From the NCBI GenBank assembly GCA_031279305.1, contig JAITIS010000096.1, positions 1 to 48,596 of the forward strand: a stretch of 48,596 bases of DNA, in the 5' to 3' direction. The notes beneath the pieces were generated by a model. It did no database searches. It saw nothing but the letters and a program-made list of their open reading frames with translations, and had not been told where the DNA came from. The position numbers and the translations under genes are program-made. The DNA comes from Candidatus Margulisiibacteriota bacterium. Lineage in GTDB: Bacteria > Margulisbacteria > Termititenacia > Termititenacales > Termititenacaceae. Shown here piece by piece: positions 24,842-32,924 of this stretch. Each line of letters opens with the position of its first letter. Within the stretch, counting starts at the first letter, position 1.

Positions 24842-26437
24842 CTATTGCTGAATCAGCGGCTCGATGCAGCCGGATAGATTTTTCTCTGCGAAATCCCGGT
24901 AAATCCGCGCATAGCCGTCCTTGATCGTCCGGGCTTTGCCCAGCAGATACAGAGCCGCGCCGGCGTTCAAAGCCACCGCTGCGGCGACCGCTCTGTTCCT
25001 GCGCGACTTTAATCCGGCGCGCAGTATATGCAGAAAAAGCCCGGCGTTCTGGCGAGCGGTGCCGCCGCGCAAATCCTCTGTCCGAAAACCTTTGATCCCC
25101 AGTTCCAGCGGATCAAGCTTATAGGATTTTATTTGCCCGGCCGCGGTCAGCTCGCGGACACAGGTCTTGCCGCAAACACTGATCTCATCCAAGCCGGACT
25201 CGGAATGCACGACCAGCGCGCGTTTCAAGCCTAGTTTTTTCAGGGTCCGAATAAACAAATCCAGCAAAGATAGATCGTAAACACCGATTATTTGATAACC
25301 GACCTGCAAAGGGTTGATCAGCGGCCCCAGCAGATTAAACACCGTGCGAAATTTAACCTCCTGCCGCACGCGTCCGACATATTTCATCGCGGGGTGATAC
25401 AGCGGCGCAAAGAAAAACGCAAAATTATTTTTGCGCAGGCTTTTCAAATTGGCCGGCAAGTCGCCGTCGGTTTTGACCCGCAAAGCTTGCAAAAAATCAT
25501 AACTGCCCGAAGATGAAGTAAAGGCGCGGTTGCCGTGCTTGGCAACCGGCACGCCGTAATGCGCGCAGACCAGCGCCGCCGCGCTGGAAATATTGAACGT
25601 GTGCTGCTCGTCTCCGCCGGTGCCGACAATATCCAGCGCGTCCGGTCTTTTTTGTCTGCTGGTCATTTTCCGGCGCATCGCCAGCGCAAAACCGGACAGT
25701 TCTGCCGGCGAAATACCTTTGACCGCGCATCCGCCCAAAAAAGCCCCCAGCTGGCTGTCTGTCAATTCGCCGTCCGTTATCTCGTCCATAATCGCCGCCG
25801 CTTCTTGCTGTGTCAGGCTCCTAGCCAAAGACAGCTTGCGCAACAAAACCAGTTTCTGTGTTTCTGTTCTTTTATAATTAAGAAAATTCTCCAGCATTTT
25901 CAAGCCGCTTTCCGCGCTGAAAGATTCGGGGTGGAACTGCAGGCCTTCGATCTGATATTTTTTGTGGCGGACGCCCATTATAGACTGGTCGCGCGCGGCC
26001 ACAGCGGTGGTTTCCAGACAGTCCGGCAGCCTGGCCGGATCAGCGATCAGCGAGTGGTAGCGCACGATCGTCAGACCCTGCCTAAGATTACGGAAAAGGC
26101 CGCGTTCGTCGTGTTCGACAGCATCGGTTTTGCCGTGAATGATCCGCCCGGCCTGCACAACCGCCCCGCCAAAGGCTTCCACGATAGCCTGATGTCCCAA
26201 ACAGACGCCTAGTATCGGGATCTTGCCGGCAAAATATTTAATCGCCGCGACGCTGATGCCGGCCGCGGCGGGAGCGCCGGCGCCCGGAGAAATAACAATA
26301 TGCGACGGCTTTAATTTAGCTATGGCGTCCAGCGTAAGCGCATCATTGCGCGCGACGCGCACGGTGCAGCCTAGAGTTTGCAAATACTGCGCTAAATTGT
26401 AGGTGAACGAATCATAATTATCGAGCAAAAGAATCAC
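24842..26437 (-). CDS. trpGD: Fused anthranilate synthase glutaminase / anthranilate phosphoribosyltransferase, TrpGD
   Basis: The 531-residue fusion begins with a class I glutaminase (residues ~1-195): LLDNYDSFTYNLAQYL, the nucleophile in GVCLGHQAI, and HPES for the catalytic His and Glu. The phosphoribosyltransferase (~200-531) has VGTGGDEQHTFNIS, VAKHGNRAFTSSSGS, HPAMKYVGRVR and RTVFNLLGPLINP. TrpG supplies ammonia to TrpE, and TrpD moves anthranilate to PRPP. It overlaps trpE by 4 nt (ATGA-type coupling) and ends 3 nt before trpCF. Confidence 0.95.
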   Translation of the reverse strand: MILLLDNYDSFTYNLAQYLQTLGCTVRVARNDALTLDAIAKLKPSHIVISPGAGAPAAAGISVAAIKYFAGKIPILGVCLGHQAIVEAFGGAVVQAGRIIHGKTDAVEHDERGLFRNLRQGLTIVRYHSLIADPARLPDCLETTAVAARDQSIMGVRHKKYQIEGLQFHPESFSAESGLKMLENFLNYKRTETQKLVLLRKLSLARSLTQQEAAAIMDEITDGELTDSQLGAFLGGCAVKGISPAELSGFALAMRRKMTSRQKRPDALDIVGTGGDEQHTFNISSAAALVCAHYGVPVAKHGNRAFTSSSGSYDFLQALRVKTDGDLPANLKSLRKNNFAFFFAPLYHPAMKYVGRVRQEVKFRTVFNLLGPLINPLQVGYQIIGVYDLSLLDLFIRTLKKLGLKRALVVHSESGLDEISVCGKTCVRELTAAGQIKSYKLDPLELGIKGFRTEDLRGGTARQNAGLFLHILRAGLKSRRNRAVAAAVALNAGAALYLLGKARTIKDGYARIYRDFAEKNLSGCIEPLIQQ

Positions 26438-27816
26438 AATTCCACCCCCAGCGCGTTAAGCGTCGCCCGCGCTTTATTCAGCGTTTCCAAATATTCTTTT
26501 TCCGGATCGGAATCATAAACGATGCCCGCTCCGGACTGCACCAAAAACCGGCCGTCCCGGTGCAGAATCGCGCGGATCGTGATGCAGGAGTCAAAATTGC
26601 CGTCAACGTCGAAATAGCCGATCAGTCCGGCGTACGGCCCGCGCCGCGCCGGCTCCTGTTCGGACACCAGCTCGATGGCTTTAATTTTCGGCGCGCCGGA
26701 GACTGTGCCGGCGGGGAAAACTCCGCGGATAATCTCCGGCAGACCGATATCCGGCAGTTTTTGCGCCTGCACTTCCGACACCAGATGCATCACGGAGGCG
26801 TAGCGTTCCACAAAAAAAGCTCTGGTCACTTTGACCGAGCCGGGCAGAGCCAGCCGCCCGGCGTCATTGCGCGCCAGATCGATCAACATCAAATGTTCCG
26901 CGCGCTCTTTTTCGTCCGCCAGCAGCTCTTTTTCCCAAAGCAGATCTTCCGCCGGCGTCCCGCCGCGCGGTCTAGTGCCAGCGATCGGCTTGATGGTCAG
27001 CGTCTCGCCGGAGAGCTTCACCATAATCTCCGGCGAAGCGCCGAACAGCTGAAAATCCGCAAAGTCCAGATAAAAAAGATACGGCGAGGGATTGGCGCGG
27101 CGCAGGCGGCAGTAGGCTTCAAAAGCCGGCAGCGCCGAACGCACCAGAAACTGGCGGGAAAGCACGCCTTGAATTAGATCGCCGCGGATAATCGCGCGTT
27201 TGATGTCTGCCACGCCGGCCAGATAAGCGGATTTCGGCGCATCCAGAACTATTTCCGCCGGATATTTTTGCCTATCCTGAGCGTAAGCCCGAAAATCGCT
27301 GTCTTCCAGCCTGCTGATATATCCGGCGATCTGCGTCTCCAAAAGAGCGGCGTCCTCGCCCAAAGCCACAATATGCAGGTCGTTGCGGTAATGATCAAAA
27401 ACAACAAAAGCCGAACCGAAAATAAACTCGGCTTCCGGCGTGTCAATAACCGCCGGTTTTACGGCTAGTTTGATCGTGTCGCAAAAACGGCAGAACTCAT
27501 AGCTCAAATAACCGATGCCGCGCGCCGGCAGAGGAAAAGGCAGTTTGGCAGCGGTGATTTTTTGCCCCCGGTCAGCCAGCGCGTCCAGAAATTTCCGCGG
27601 ATCACGGCTGACTACTCTGCTCTGTCCGCCGGATGTCTCCACAATGCCATTTCCGGTCAAGGCAATTCTAGTCTCTGCCGCCAGCACAATAAAAGAATAG
27701 CGCCCGGCGCCTAAATCAAGCGCCGCGGATTCCAAAAGAGCCAAGCCATTTAGTTTTTTGCAGACTACCACCGGCGTCACCCGGTCCGCGCTGATAGTTT
27801 TATAAATACACTGCAC
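26434..27816 (-). CDS. trpE: Anthranilate synthase component I, TrpE
   Basis: TrpE converts chorismate and TrpG-derived ammonia to anthranilate. The 460 residues contain the LLES tryptophan-feedback motif in ALLESAALD, then DLIQGVLSRQF, PIAGTRPRG, AGTVSGAPKIKAIE, and QSGAGIVYDSDPEKEY, the chorismate-binding core. The GTG at 27816 is preferred because AAGGTG lies 4 nt upstream; a GTG at 27846 adds ten residues and would overlap the -10 of the promoter. First gene of the trp operon. The palindrome before the start suggests transcription-level control; I saw no Trp-rich leader peptide or T-box. Confidence 0.94.
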   Translation of the reverse strand: MQCIYKTISADRVTPVVVCKKLNGLALLESAALDLGAGRYSFIVLAAETRIALTGNGIVETSGGQSRVVSRDPRKFLDALADRGQKITAAKLPFPLPARGIGYLSYEFCRFCDTIKLAVKPAVIDTPEAEFIFGSAFVVFDHYRNDLHIVALGEDAALLETQIAGYISRLEDSDFRAYAQDRQKYPAEIVLDAPKSAYLAGVADIKRAIIRGDLIQGVLSRQFLVRSALPAFEAYCRLRRANPSPYLFYLDFADFQLFGASPEIMVKLSGETLTIKPIAGTRPRGGTPAEDLLWEKELLADEKERAEHLMLIDLARNDAGRLALPGSVKVTRAFFVERYASVMHLVSEVQAQKLPDIGLPEIIRGVFPAGTVSGAPKIKAIELVSEQEPARRGPYAGLIGYFDVDGNFDSCITIRAILHRDGRFLVQSGAGIVYDSDPEKEYLETLNKARATLNALGVEL

Positions 27817-27826
27817 GCCGCACCTT

Positions 27827-27844
27827 GTTTCTATATATAGAAAC
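27827..27844. promoter_or_regulatory. Perfect 18-bp palindrome at the trp promoter, candidate operator
   Basis: GTTTCTATATATAGAAAC is exactly self-complementary. It begins directly downstream of the -10 and ends at the trpE ribosome site, so it would cover the transcription start. A repressor bound here would block initiation; as RNA it could fold as a small hairpin near the ribosome site. Confidence 0.55.
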
Positions 27845-27874
27845 ACTCTATCACGGCCAAGTTGGTTTCGTCAA
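27845..27874 (-). promoter_or_regulatory. Promoter of the trp operon
   Basis: TTGACG is followed after 18 nt by TAGAGT, preceded by TGA (extended -10). The -35 overlaps the stop codon of the upstream PPDK-like gene, so trp is transcribed separately although the genes are 54 nt apart. Confidence 0.55.
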
Positions 27875-30800
27875 CCGTGGAAACCCCTGGGCTTTCCTGC
27901 CGCATCCGGAGACTGCGGCGCGGCGGCGGGCTGTCTGCTGAGAAAAATATGCGCCTGCGCTATCTTAACCAGAGACAAATAAGGCTGGCCGGCACTATCT
28001 TCCTCATAAAAAAAGCTGGCCGGAACGCGCTGAGACATTTTTGCCAATAATAGGGCCAGCTGAGCTTTGAATTCGGCGCTGACCAACAAAGCGCAGGATT
28101 GATAATTGCTCTCGATATGGCTGTCGTGGCCATAACCTTGTTCAGAATGTTTCACAATTGCCTCCGCATACTCCGGCGCAGACAGGCCGAATAAAGTCTG
28201 GAAATAATACGCTGTGTTTCGGTAATGCATTTTAGCCAGCGTAAACACCAGCTGTTTATAAACAAAATCCGCGGCTTCGTGGCGCTCATCGTGCGCGCCG
28301 TAGCCATTGATTATGGTATGGGTCAGCAATTCTTGATCCTGCCAGACCTCGCCGCCATAAACTTTAGAGCTCTCCAGGCATTGATTCGCAAGTTTTTGCT
28401 GCCAGTCCGCCGCGCTGAGCGGTTCATTGCCGTCTGGCATAACAATTTCCGGAATTAAGGCACTGTACAAAACCAGCAAATTTTCCGGCGTGAAATGCAA
28501 AACATTTTCCGCCAGACATTTGTAAATATACAGCCCTAAATTATCCAGATTTACCGCCTGCAAGTCTTCATTATTGTCCAAAACCAGCACGTCTCTATCC
28601 AGACAGACATTGTTTTTCTGCAGCAGATATAGGGTGTCTGCCAGTCTGGACTGTAGCACGGGACTGGCGGAAAAACGGGTTTCGCTGAAAACTTTTGTCC
28701 AGCCTTCTCCCAACTCCGGAAAATCAACAGTTTGCTCAGAGCGGACAATAGTCAGTTCATTTGGAAAAAACAAATCGATCAATTTGAACAAAGAGAGCGT
28801 TCGCCAATCATAGATTTTTTCATCGGAAATATTCTGTATGGTATTGAGTGTGCCATCGGCATTTTGGCCGCCTAGCTCCAAACGCTGAAAATGCCAATTT
28901 TTACAAGCCTCCGCAATAAGTTTGGCCAATTCTTCCCTAGAATAATAAAAAGGGCTGCCGCCGGACGCTGGCTGCACTTCATTCAAGAGCTCTTGAATAT
29001 ACTCGCCCTGTTTGGTCTGCCAGCGGTTATCATTAGCCAGCAGCAATTCATAAAATCCTTGATTTGATTTGGGCGCCTGGGCAATAATCAGTCGCTCATC
29101 TAATTCAGCGGTTTTGAGCCAGACCTGTCCGCCGCCAGCCTCCAGATAAAAAGAACTCTGCAAATACCGAAAAGGTTTTGGCAGCTCCACCGTCGCCGAA
29201 ACGCGCATTTTATGCGGATCCATTTTATCTTGTTCCAGAGTGAATTTGGTCACCGGCAGGTCGCTATTTGGCCTGCCGTGCTCGGACACAGACCAATCTT
29301 CTGCTGTTGGTTCATAACGCCGGCCGTTTAGCCATTCTTCATCGTAGCCCACATAGTGAAAATAAAGCTTAAGTTCCTGTACAAAAGCCAGCAGATCAAA
29401 ATTGATGCCGGATAAATCCGGATTTCCGGCAAAAAGCACCGAGAAACTCAGAGGCAACTCCCTATCGTAAGCCACGAAATTGATATGTCCGCCTTTAGAT
29501 AAAAGATAATCACAATAATCCAGTTCAACCACATTCAAGCCGCCGTACCGCGCATATACCTGCGCCAGCATTTCTGAAGTGCCAGCCAGCCACTCATCAA
29601 CGCTTTGGGGTATGGCAAAGCCGGTTTGTTGATTGGCAAAACCGCGGTAGAGTTTGTACAGCAGCAAATTCAGCTGCTCGGCGGATTTTTCTTGTTCTTT
29701 AAGCAACCCGTGCAGGGCATTTAGCGCTATATCCAATTCTATCGTTTGATCCGGACGCTTTTTCCGGTTCTGCAGATCTTCGACCATAGCGCGCATAATA
29801 CTGTGCAGAATTACCATCTCCTTGACCGGAGTCCGGGCAAAATATTCCCTGACTTTGGCGGTGATCTCCGCCACGTTTATTTTCTGCGCGGCGGTTTCGA
29901 GCGTGCCAAAAGGCTTGCGGTAAGCGGAATAATCTCCAGCCAATAACCGCCCCCGGTCTAGAACATCCGCCCAGCCGTCCAGCGTGCAAAAAGATCCTTC
30001 CGCAAATCTTTGTTCCCGCAAATAACCGCTGTTTAAGTAAAGCAGATTGCCTTTTAATTCTCTGCCGCCGAGCACTGCCACGCCCGGAATGCCTCTTTCA
30101 CGGGCAATACGCGCGTCGTGCATATTGCGGTTGCCATAAAAAGTCAACAATCCGTCAAAGTCCCCGTCATTTAAGGCCTGCAAATATTCTTGGGTGCGTT
30201 CCGGCACAACTAAAATCACCTTGTCTCCCTTGCGGCGGTATTCTCCGGCTTTTGCCAAGGAAAAAGCCAAGCGGCCGGCCACCACGCCAGGCGACAGACT
30301 TTCAGCTTTGACAACTCCAAGGGGCACATTATCCTGACGCAGCTGTTCCTCGTTTAGTTTGTAAATCGTCTGCTGCTTATCTTCCAGATAAGCCTCGGTT
30401 ACTTCCTGCACGGTAATCAGGCCTTGAGCAAACATATCGGCCATAATCTTCTGCCGGGCAAAATCGGGAATTTCCGCGTCACGGGTCTGCAGAATATACA
30501 GTTTACCGCGCTCAACTGTGAATTCCACTTCCTGAGGCCGGCGAAAATTTTTTTCTAATTTATTTTTTATCTCCGTGAACTGCGCAAAAAAATCCACCCC
30601 AACTGCTTCCGGGCCAAAATCCATTTCCACATTCATAAAATTCAAAATACGATATTCTTTGGCCGACCCGGTCATTGTTTCATCGCCGCGGGCATTGAGA
30701 TGGTATGTGCCGGAAATTTTATTCTCGCCAGTCTGCATATCTCTGGTATAGAATGCTCCGCTGCCGCTCATTTCTCCGGCATCACCGTACACCATTTCTT

Positions 30801-31257
30801 GAACAATAAGCGCTAGACCGCTTTCCGGCGCAATACCGTGTCTGGCGCGGTAATCAACCGCCACCGGATTGTCCCAGGAAGCATAGGCTTTTTGCAGCGC
30901 GGCTTTTAGGTCATCTCTGCTGCGGATAGCCAGCCGGGTTTCATATATCCCCGGCATAGTTTCTATGCCGGACGAACGCGCCGCCAGAGAGATTTGTCCC
31001 GGAAAATCCGGGAAACTAAGCATTACTTGTTCTAACAGCGCTTCCAGATCAATATTGCTCAGGCCGACCTTGTTAAAAAGTTCAGTTGTGAATATTAAAA
31101 ACTTCGGCGTAGCAATGCCTAGATTAAGCAATTCCAATAGATTGGCGCCTTTCTTGCCCTGCAATCCGGCGTTAGGTACCGGGCGCACAATAGAATCAGA
31201 ACGCAGGCAATAAGCGCCGTGGAGTGTTTTTTTCTGATCGCTAAAAGCATTAAGCAT
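27871..31257 (-). CDS. PPDK-like protein: ATP-grasp N-domain plus phosphohistidine domain, with a large unknown C-terminus
   Basis: This is an 1128-residue protein. Residues ~25-290 match the pyruvate/PEP-binding ATP-grasp part of pyruvate phosphate dikinase: GLQGKKGANLLELLNLG, ARSSGIETMPGIYETRL, SGSGAFYTRDMQTGE, and LYILQTRDAE. Residues ~315-400 correspond to the swivelling phosphohistidine domain, with H380 in NMHDARIARERGIPGV where dikinases have TSHAA. The C-terminal TIM barrel that binds PEP/pyruvate in dikinases is absent; instead about 700 residues follow that I do not recognise. Phospho-transfer to a different acceptor, as in PEP synthase relatives and glucan water dikinases, is possible. 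The ATG is 8 nt after a good -10 and has no Shine-Dalgarno. Confidence 0.75.
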   Translation of the reverse strand: MLNAFSDQKKTLHGAYCLRSDSIVRPVPNAGLQGKKGANLLELLNLGIATPKFLIFTTELFNKVGLSNIDLEALLEQVMLSFPDFPGQISLAARSSGIETMPGIYETRLAIRSRDDLKAALQKAYASWDNPVAVDYRARHGIAPESGLALIVQEMVYGDAGEMSGSGAFYTRDMQTGENKISGTYHLNARGDETMTGSAKEYRILNFMNVEMDFGPEAVGVDFFAQFTEIKNKLEKNFRRPQEVEFTVERGKLYILQTRDAEIPDFARQKIMADMFAQGLITVQEVTEAYLEDKQQTIYKLNEEQLRQDNVPLGVVKAESLSPGVVAGRLAFSLAKAGEYRRKGDKVILVVPERTQEYLQALNDGDFDGLLTFYGNRNMHDARIARERGIPGVAVLGGRELKGNLLYLNSGYLREQRFAEGSFCTLDGWADVLDRGRLLAGDYSAYRKPFGTLETAAQKINVAEITAKVREYFARTPVKEMVILHSIMRAMVEDLQNRKKRPDQTIELDIALNALHGLLKEQEKSAEQLNLLLYKLYRGFANQQTGFAIPQSVDEWLAGTSEMLAQVYARYGGLNVVELDYCDYLLSKGGHINFVAYDRELPLSFSVLFAGNPDLSGINFDLLAFVQELKLYFHYVGYDEEWLNGRRYEPTAEDWSVSEHGRPNSDLPVTKFTLEQDKMDPHKMRVSATVELPKPFRYLQSSFYLEAGGGQVWLKTAELDERLIIAQAPKSNQGFYELLLANDNRWQTKQGEYIQELLNEVQPASGGSPFYYSREELAKLIAEACKNWHFQRLELGGQNADGTLNTIQNISDEKIYDWRTLSLFKLIDLFFPNELTIVRSEQTVDFPELGEGWTKVFSETRFSASPVLQSRLADTLYLLQKNNVCLDRDVLVLDNNEDLQAVNLDNLGLYIYKCLAENVLHFTPENLLVLYSALIPEIVMPDGNEPLSAADWQQKLANQCLESSKVYGGEVWQDQELLTHTIINGYGAHDERHEAADFVYKQLVFTLAKMHYRNTAYYFQTLFGLSAPEYAEAIVKHSEQGYGHDSHIESNYQSCALLVSAEFKAQLALLLAKMSQRVPASFFYEEDSAGQPYLSLVKIAQAHIFLSRQPAAAPQSPDAAGKPRGFHG

Positions 31258-31265
31258 ATATAAAT

Positions 31266-31295
31266 AATATACCCCGCCTAAAGATGAATATACAA
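31266..31295 (-). promoter_or_regulatory. Promoter of the PPDK-like gene (leaderless)
   Basis: TTGTAT and TATATT are separated by 18 nt on the minus strand. The -10 ends 8 nt before the ATG. Confidence 0.5.
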
Positions 31296-31362
31296 ATAAT
31301 CCCTGGCTGGATATCGTAAATTTAACCTGTAAATTGCGCGGCTTTTAAGCCAAATTTTCAAT

Positions 31363-31391
31363 TTGCCTACCGGCTTATTTCTTGGCATAAT
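31363..31391 (+). promoter_or_regulatory. Promoter of yebC-PHP-uvrA
   Basis: TTGCCT (31363-31368) and CATAAT (31386-31391) are 17 nt apart, and TGG precedes the -10. Transcription would start near 31398, leaving room for the GGAGG at 31411 before yebC. Confidence 0.55.
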
Positions 31392-31419
31392 AAACTCTCT
31401 CAAAGAAGCTGGAGGCTTT

Positions 31420-32175
31420 ATGTCCGGACACAATAAGTGGAGCAAAATCAAGTATACCAAAGGCAAAGCTGATGCGGTCAAAGGCAAGGCTTTTTCTAAA
31501 GCGGCGATGGACATCATCACCGCGATCAAAGAAGGCGGCAACAGCGATCCGGCGTTAAATTCCCGTCTGCGTATGGCCATCGAGCAGGCCAAAAAAGTGA
31601 ATATGCCCAATGACAATATCAAGCGCGCCATCGAGCGCGGCGCCGGTAAAGAAGGCGGCATCGAAAGCGCCACCTACGAAGGCTACGCGCCGGGCGGCGT
31701 GGCTATGCTCATCGAGTGCCAAACCGACAACCGCAACCGCACCGCTTCAGCCGTGCGCTCCACGCTGGAAAAAAACGGCGGTAATCTCGGCACGCCGGGT
31801 TCGGTCAGCTTTATGTTCCACAAAAAAGGCCTGCTGGCTTTCGCCGCCGGTCAGGCAACTGAAGACAGATTGATGGAAACCCTGTTAGACGCCGGCGCGG
31901 AGGACATCAAGGATTACGGCGCGGACGGGCTGGAGGTCATCTGCGACCCGGCTGATTTTGACAAATGCGTCAAGGCCGCGGAAGGCGCCGCGCTGCCGAT
32001 CGAAACGGCGGAGATCACGCTCATTGCCGATAACACTATCGCCGTCGACGAGTCCACCGCCGGCAAAGTTTTAAATCTGGTAGAAAAAATTGAGGACTGC
32101 GACGATGTCCAGAAAGTCAGCCACAACGCCGCCATTTCAGATGAAATAATGGAGAAGCTCGCCGCCGCTCAATGA
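31420..32175 (+). CDS. yebC: YebC/PmpR family protein
   Basis: These 251 residues begin MSGHNKWSKIKYTKGK, the near-invariant start of the YebC family. IERGAGKE, YEGYAPGG, CQTDNRNRT and GSVSFMFHKKG are also conserved. Members act as transcription regulators and, as shown in recent work, some help ribosomes translate proline stretches. GGAGG lies 4 nt before the ATG at 31420; an upstream ATG at 31363 overlaps the promoter and is not used. It overlaps the following PHP gene by 4 nt (ATGA). The family is often next to ruvC, which is missing here. Confidence 0.96.
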   Translation: MSGHNKWSKIKYTKGKADAVKGKAFSKAAMDIITAIKEGGNSDPALNSRLRMAIEQAKKVNMPNDNIKRAIERGAGKEGGIESATYEGYAPGGVAMLIECQTDNRNRTASAVRSTLEKNGGNLGTPGSVSFMFHKKGLLAFAAGQATEDRLMETLLDAGAEDIKDYGADGLEVICDPADFDKCVKAAEGAALPIETAEITLIADNTIAVDESTAGKVLNLVEKIEDCDDVQKVSHNAAISDEIMEKLAAAQ

Positions 32176-32924
32176 AAATACGGGCTGATTTACATACCCA
32201 CAGCGTGGCGAGCGGCCACGCCTATTCCACCATCGATGAGCTGACCAAGGCCGCGCGCCGCCGTGGCTTAAAAATGCTGGCGGTCACCGACCACGCGCCC
32301 GGCATGCCGGACGGTCCGCACGAATATTATTTTTACAACACCCGCGTCTGGCCGGAATACCTGAATGGAGTGCGCCTGCTCAAAGGCGCAGAAGTGGATA
32401 TTATTGCGCCGAACGGGGGATTGGATCTGCCGACGGCGCTGTTAGCCTCGCTGGACGTGGTCATCGCCTCGGCGCACGCGGCGGTCAGCCCGGAAAACTT
32501 GAGCATAGAAAAAAACACCGCGATGTATCTCAAAGTCATTCAGAATCCGCACGTGGATATACTCGGCCATATTGAAAATCCGCTGTTAAAGTTGAACTAT
32601 CCTGTCGTGATAAAAGCCGCCCAAGCGCGCGGCAAGCTGGTGGAGATCAATAACGCATCCTTCACTGTGGCGCGCCACGGCTCGTACAGCAACTGTCTGG
32701 AAATTATGCGCATATTGCGCGAGGAAAACATGCCGTGCGTCATCAATTCCGACGCGCATATCGCCGGGCTGGTTGGCGAAGTCGGCAAGGCGCTTCAGAT
32801 CGCGCTGGAACAGGGCATCAAAAAAGAAAATATCTTAAATCTCGACGCCGGGAGAACCGCTAAACATTTAAAAATAAACACGCAAAAAACGGCGGACAAA
32901 CTGCACAGGATGGTGCCGCTATGA
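32172..32924 (+). CDS. PHP-domain phosphatase, YcdX-like
   Basis: The 250-residue enzyme has PHP motifs: ADLHTHSVASGHAYST, VTDHAPGMP, GAEVDII, ASAHAAV, LGHIENP, and INSDAHI at the C-terminal end. The HTHSVASGHAYST start and the position of the metal ligands fit the YcdX branch, trinuclear phosphatases of unknown physiological substrate. It is coupled on both sides by ATGA overlaps with yebC and uvrA, so it is made together with a DNA repair protein; a link to nucleotide metabolism is only a guess. It differs clearly from the PHP protein at 19.5 kb. Confidence 0.88.
   Translation: MKIRADLHTHSVASGHAYSTIDELTKAARRRGLKMLAVTDHAPGMPDGPHEYYFYNTRVWPEYLNGVRLLKGAEVDIIAPNGGLDLPTALLASLDVVIASAHAAVSPENLSIEKNTAMYLKVIQNPHVDILGHIENPLLKLNYPVVIKAAQARGKLVEINNASFTVARHGSYSNCLEIMRILREENMPCVINSDAHIAGLVGEVGKALQIALEQGIKKENILNLDAGRTAKHLKINTQKTADKLHRMVPL

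Noticed and set aside
27817..27846. Upstream GTG start for TrpE, and a Trp leader peptide
   Set aside because: The GTG at 27846 overlaps the -10, and the ten added residues are not conserved TrpE sequence. No small Trp-rich frame or attenuator stems are present.
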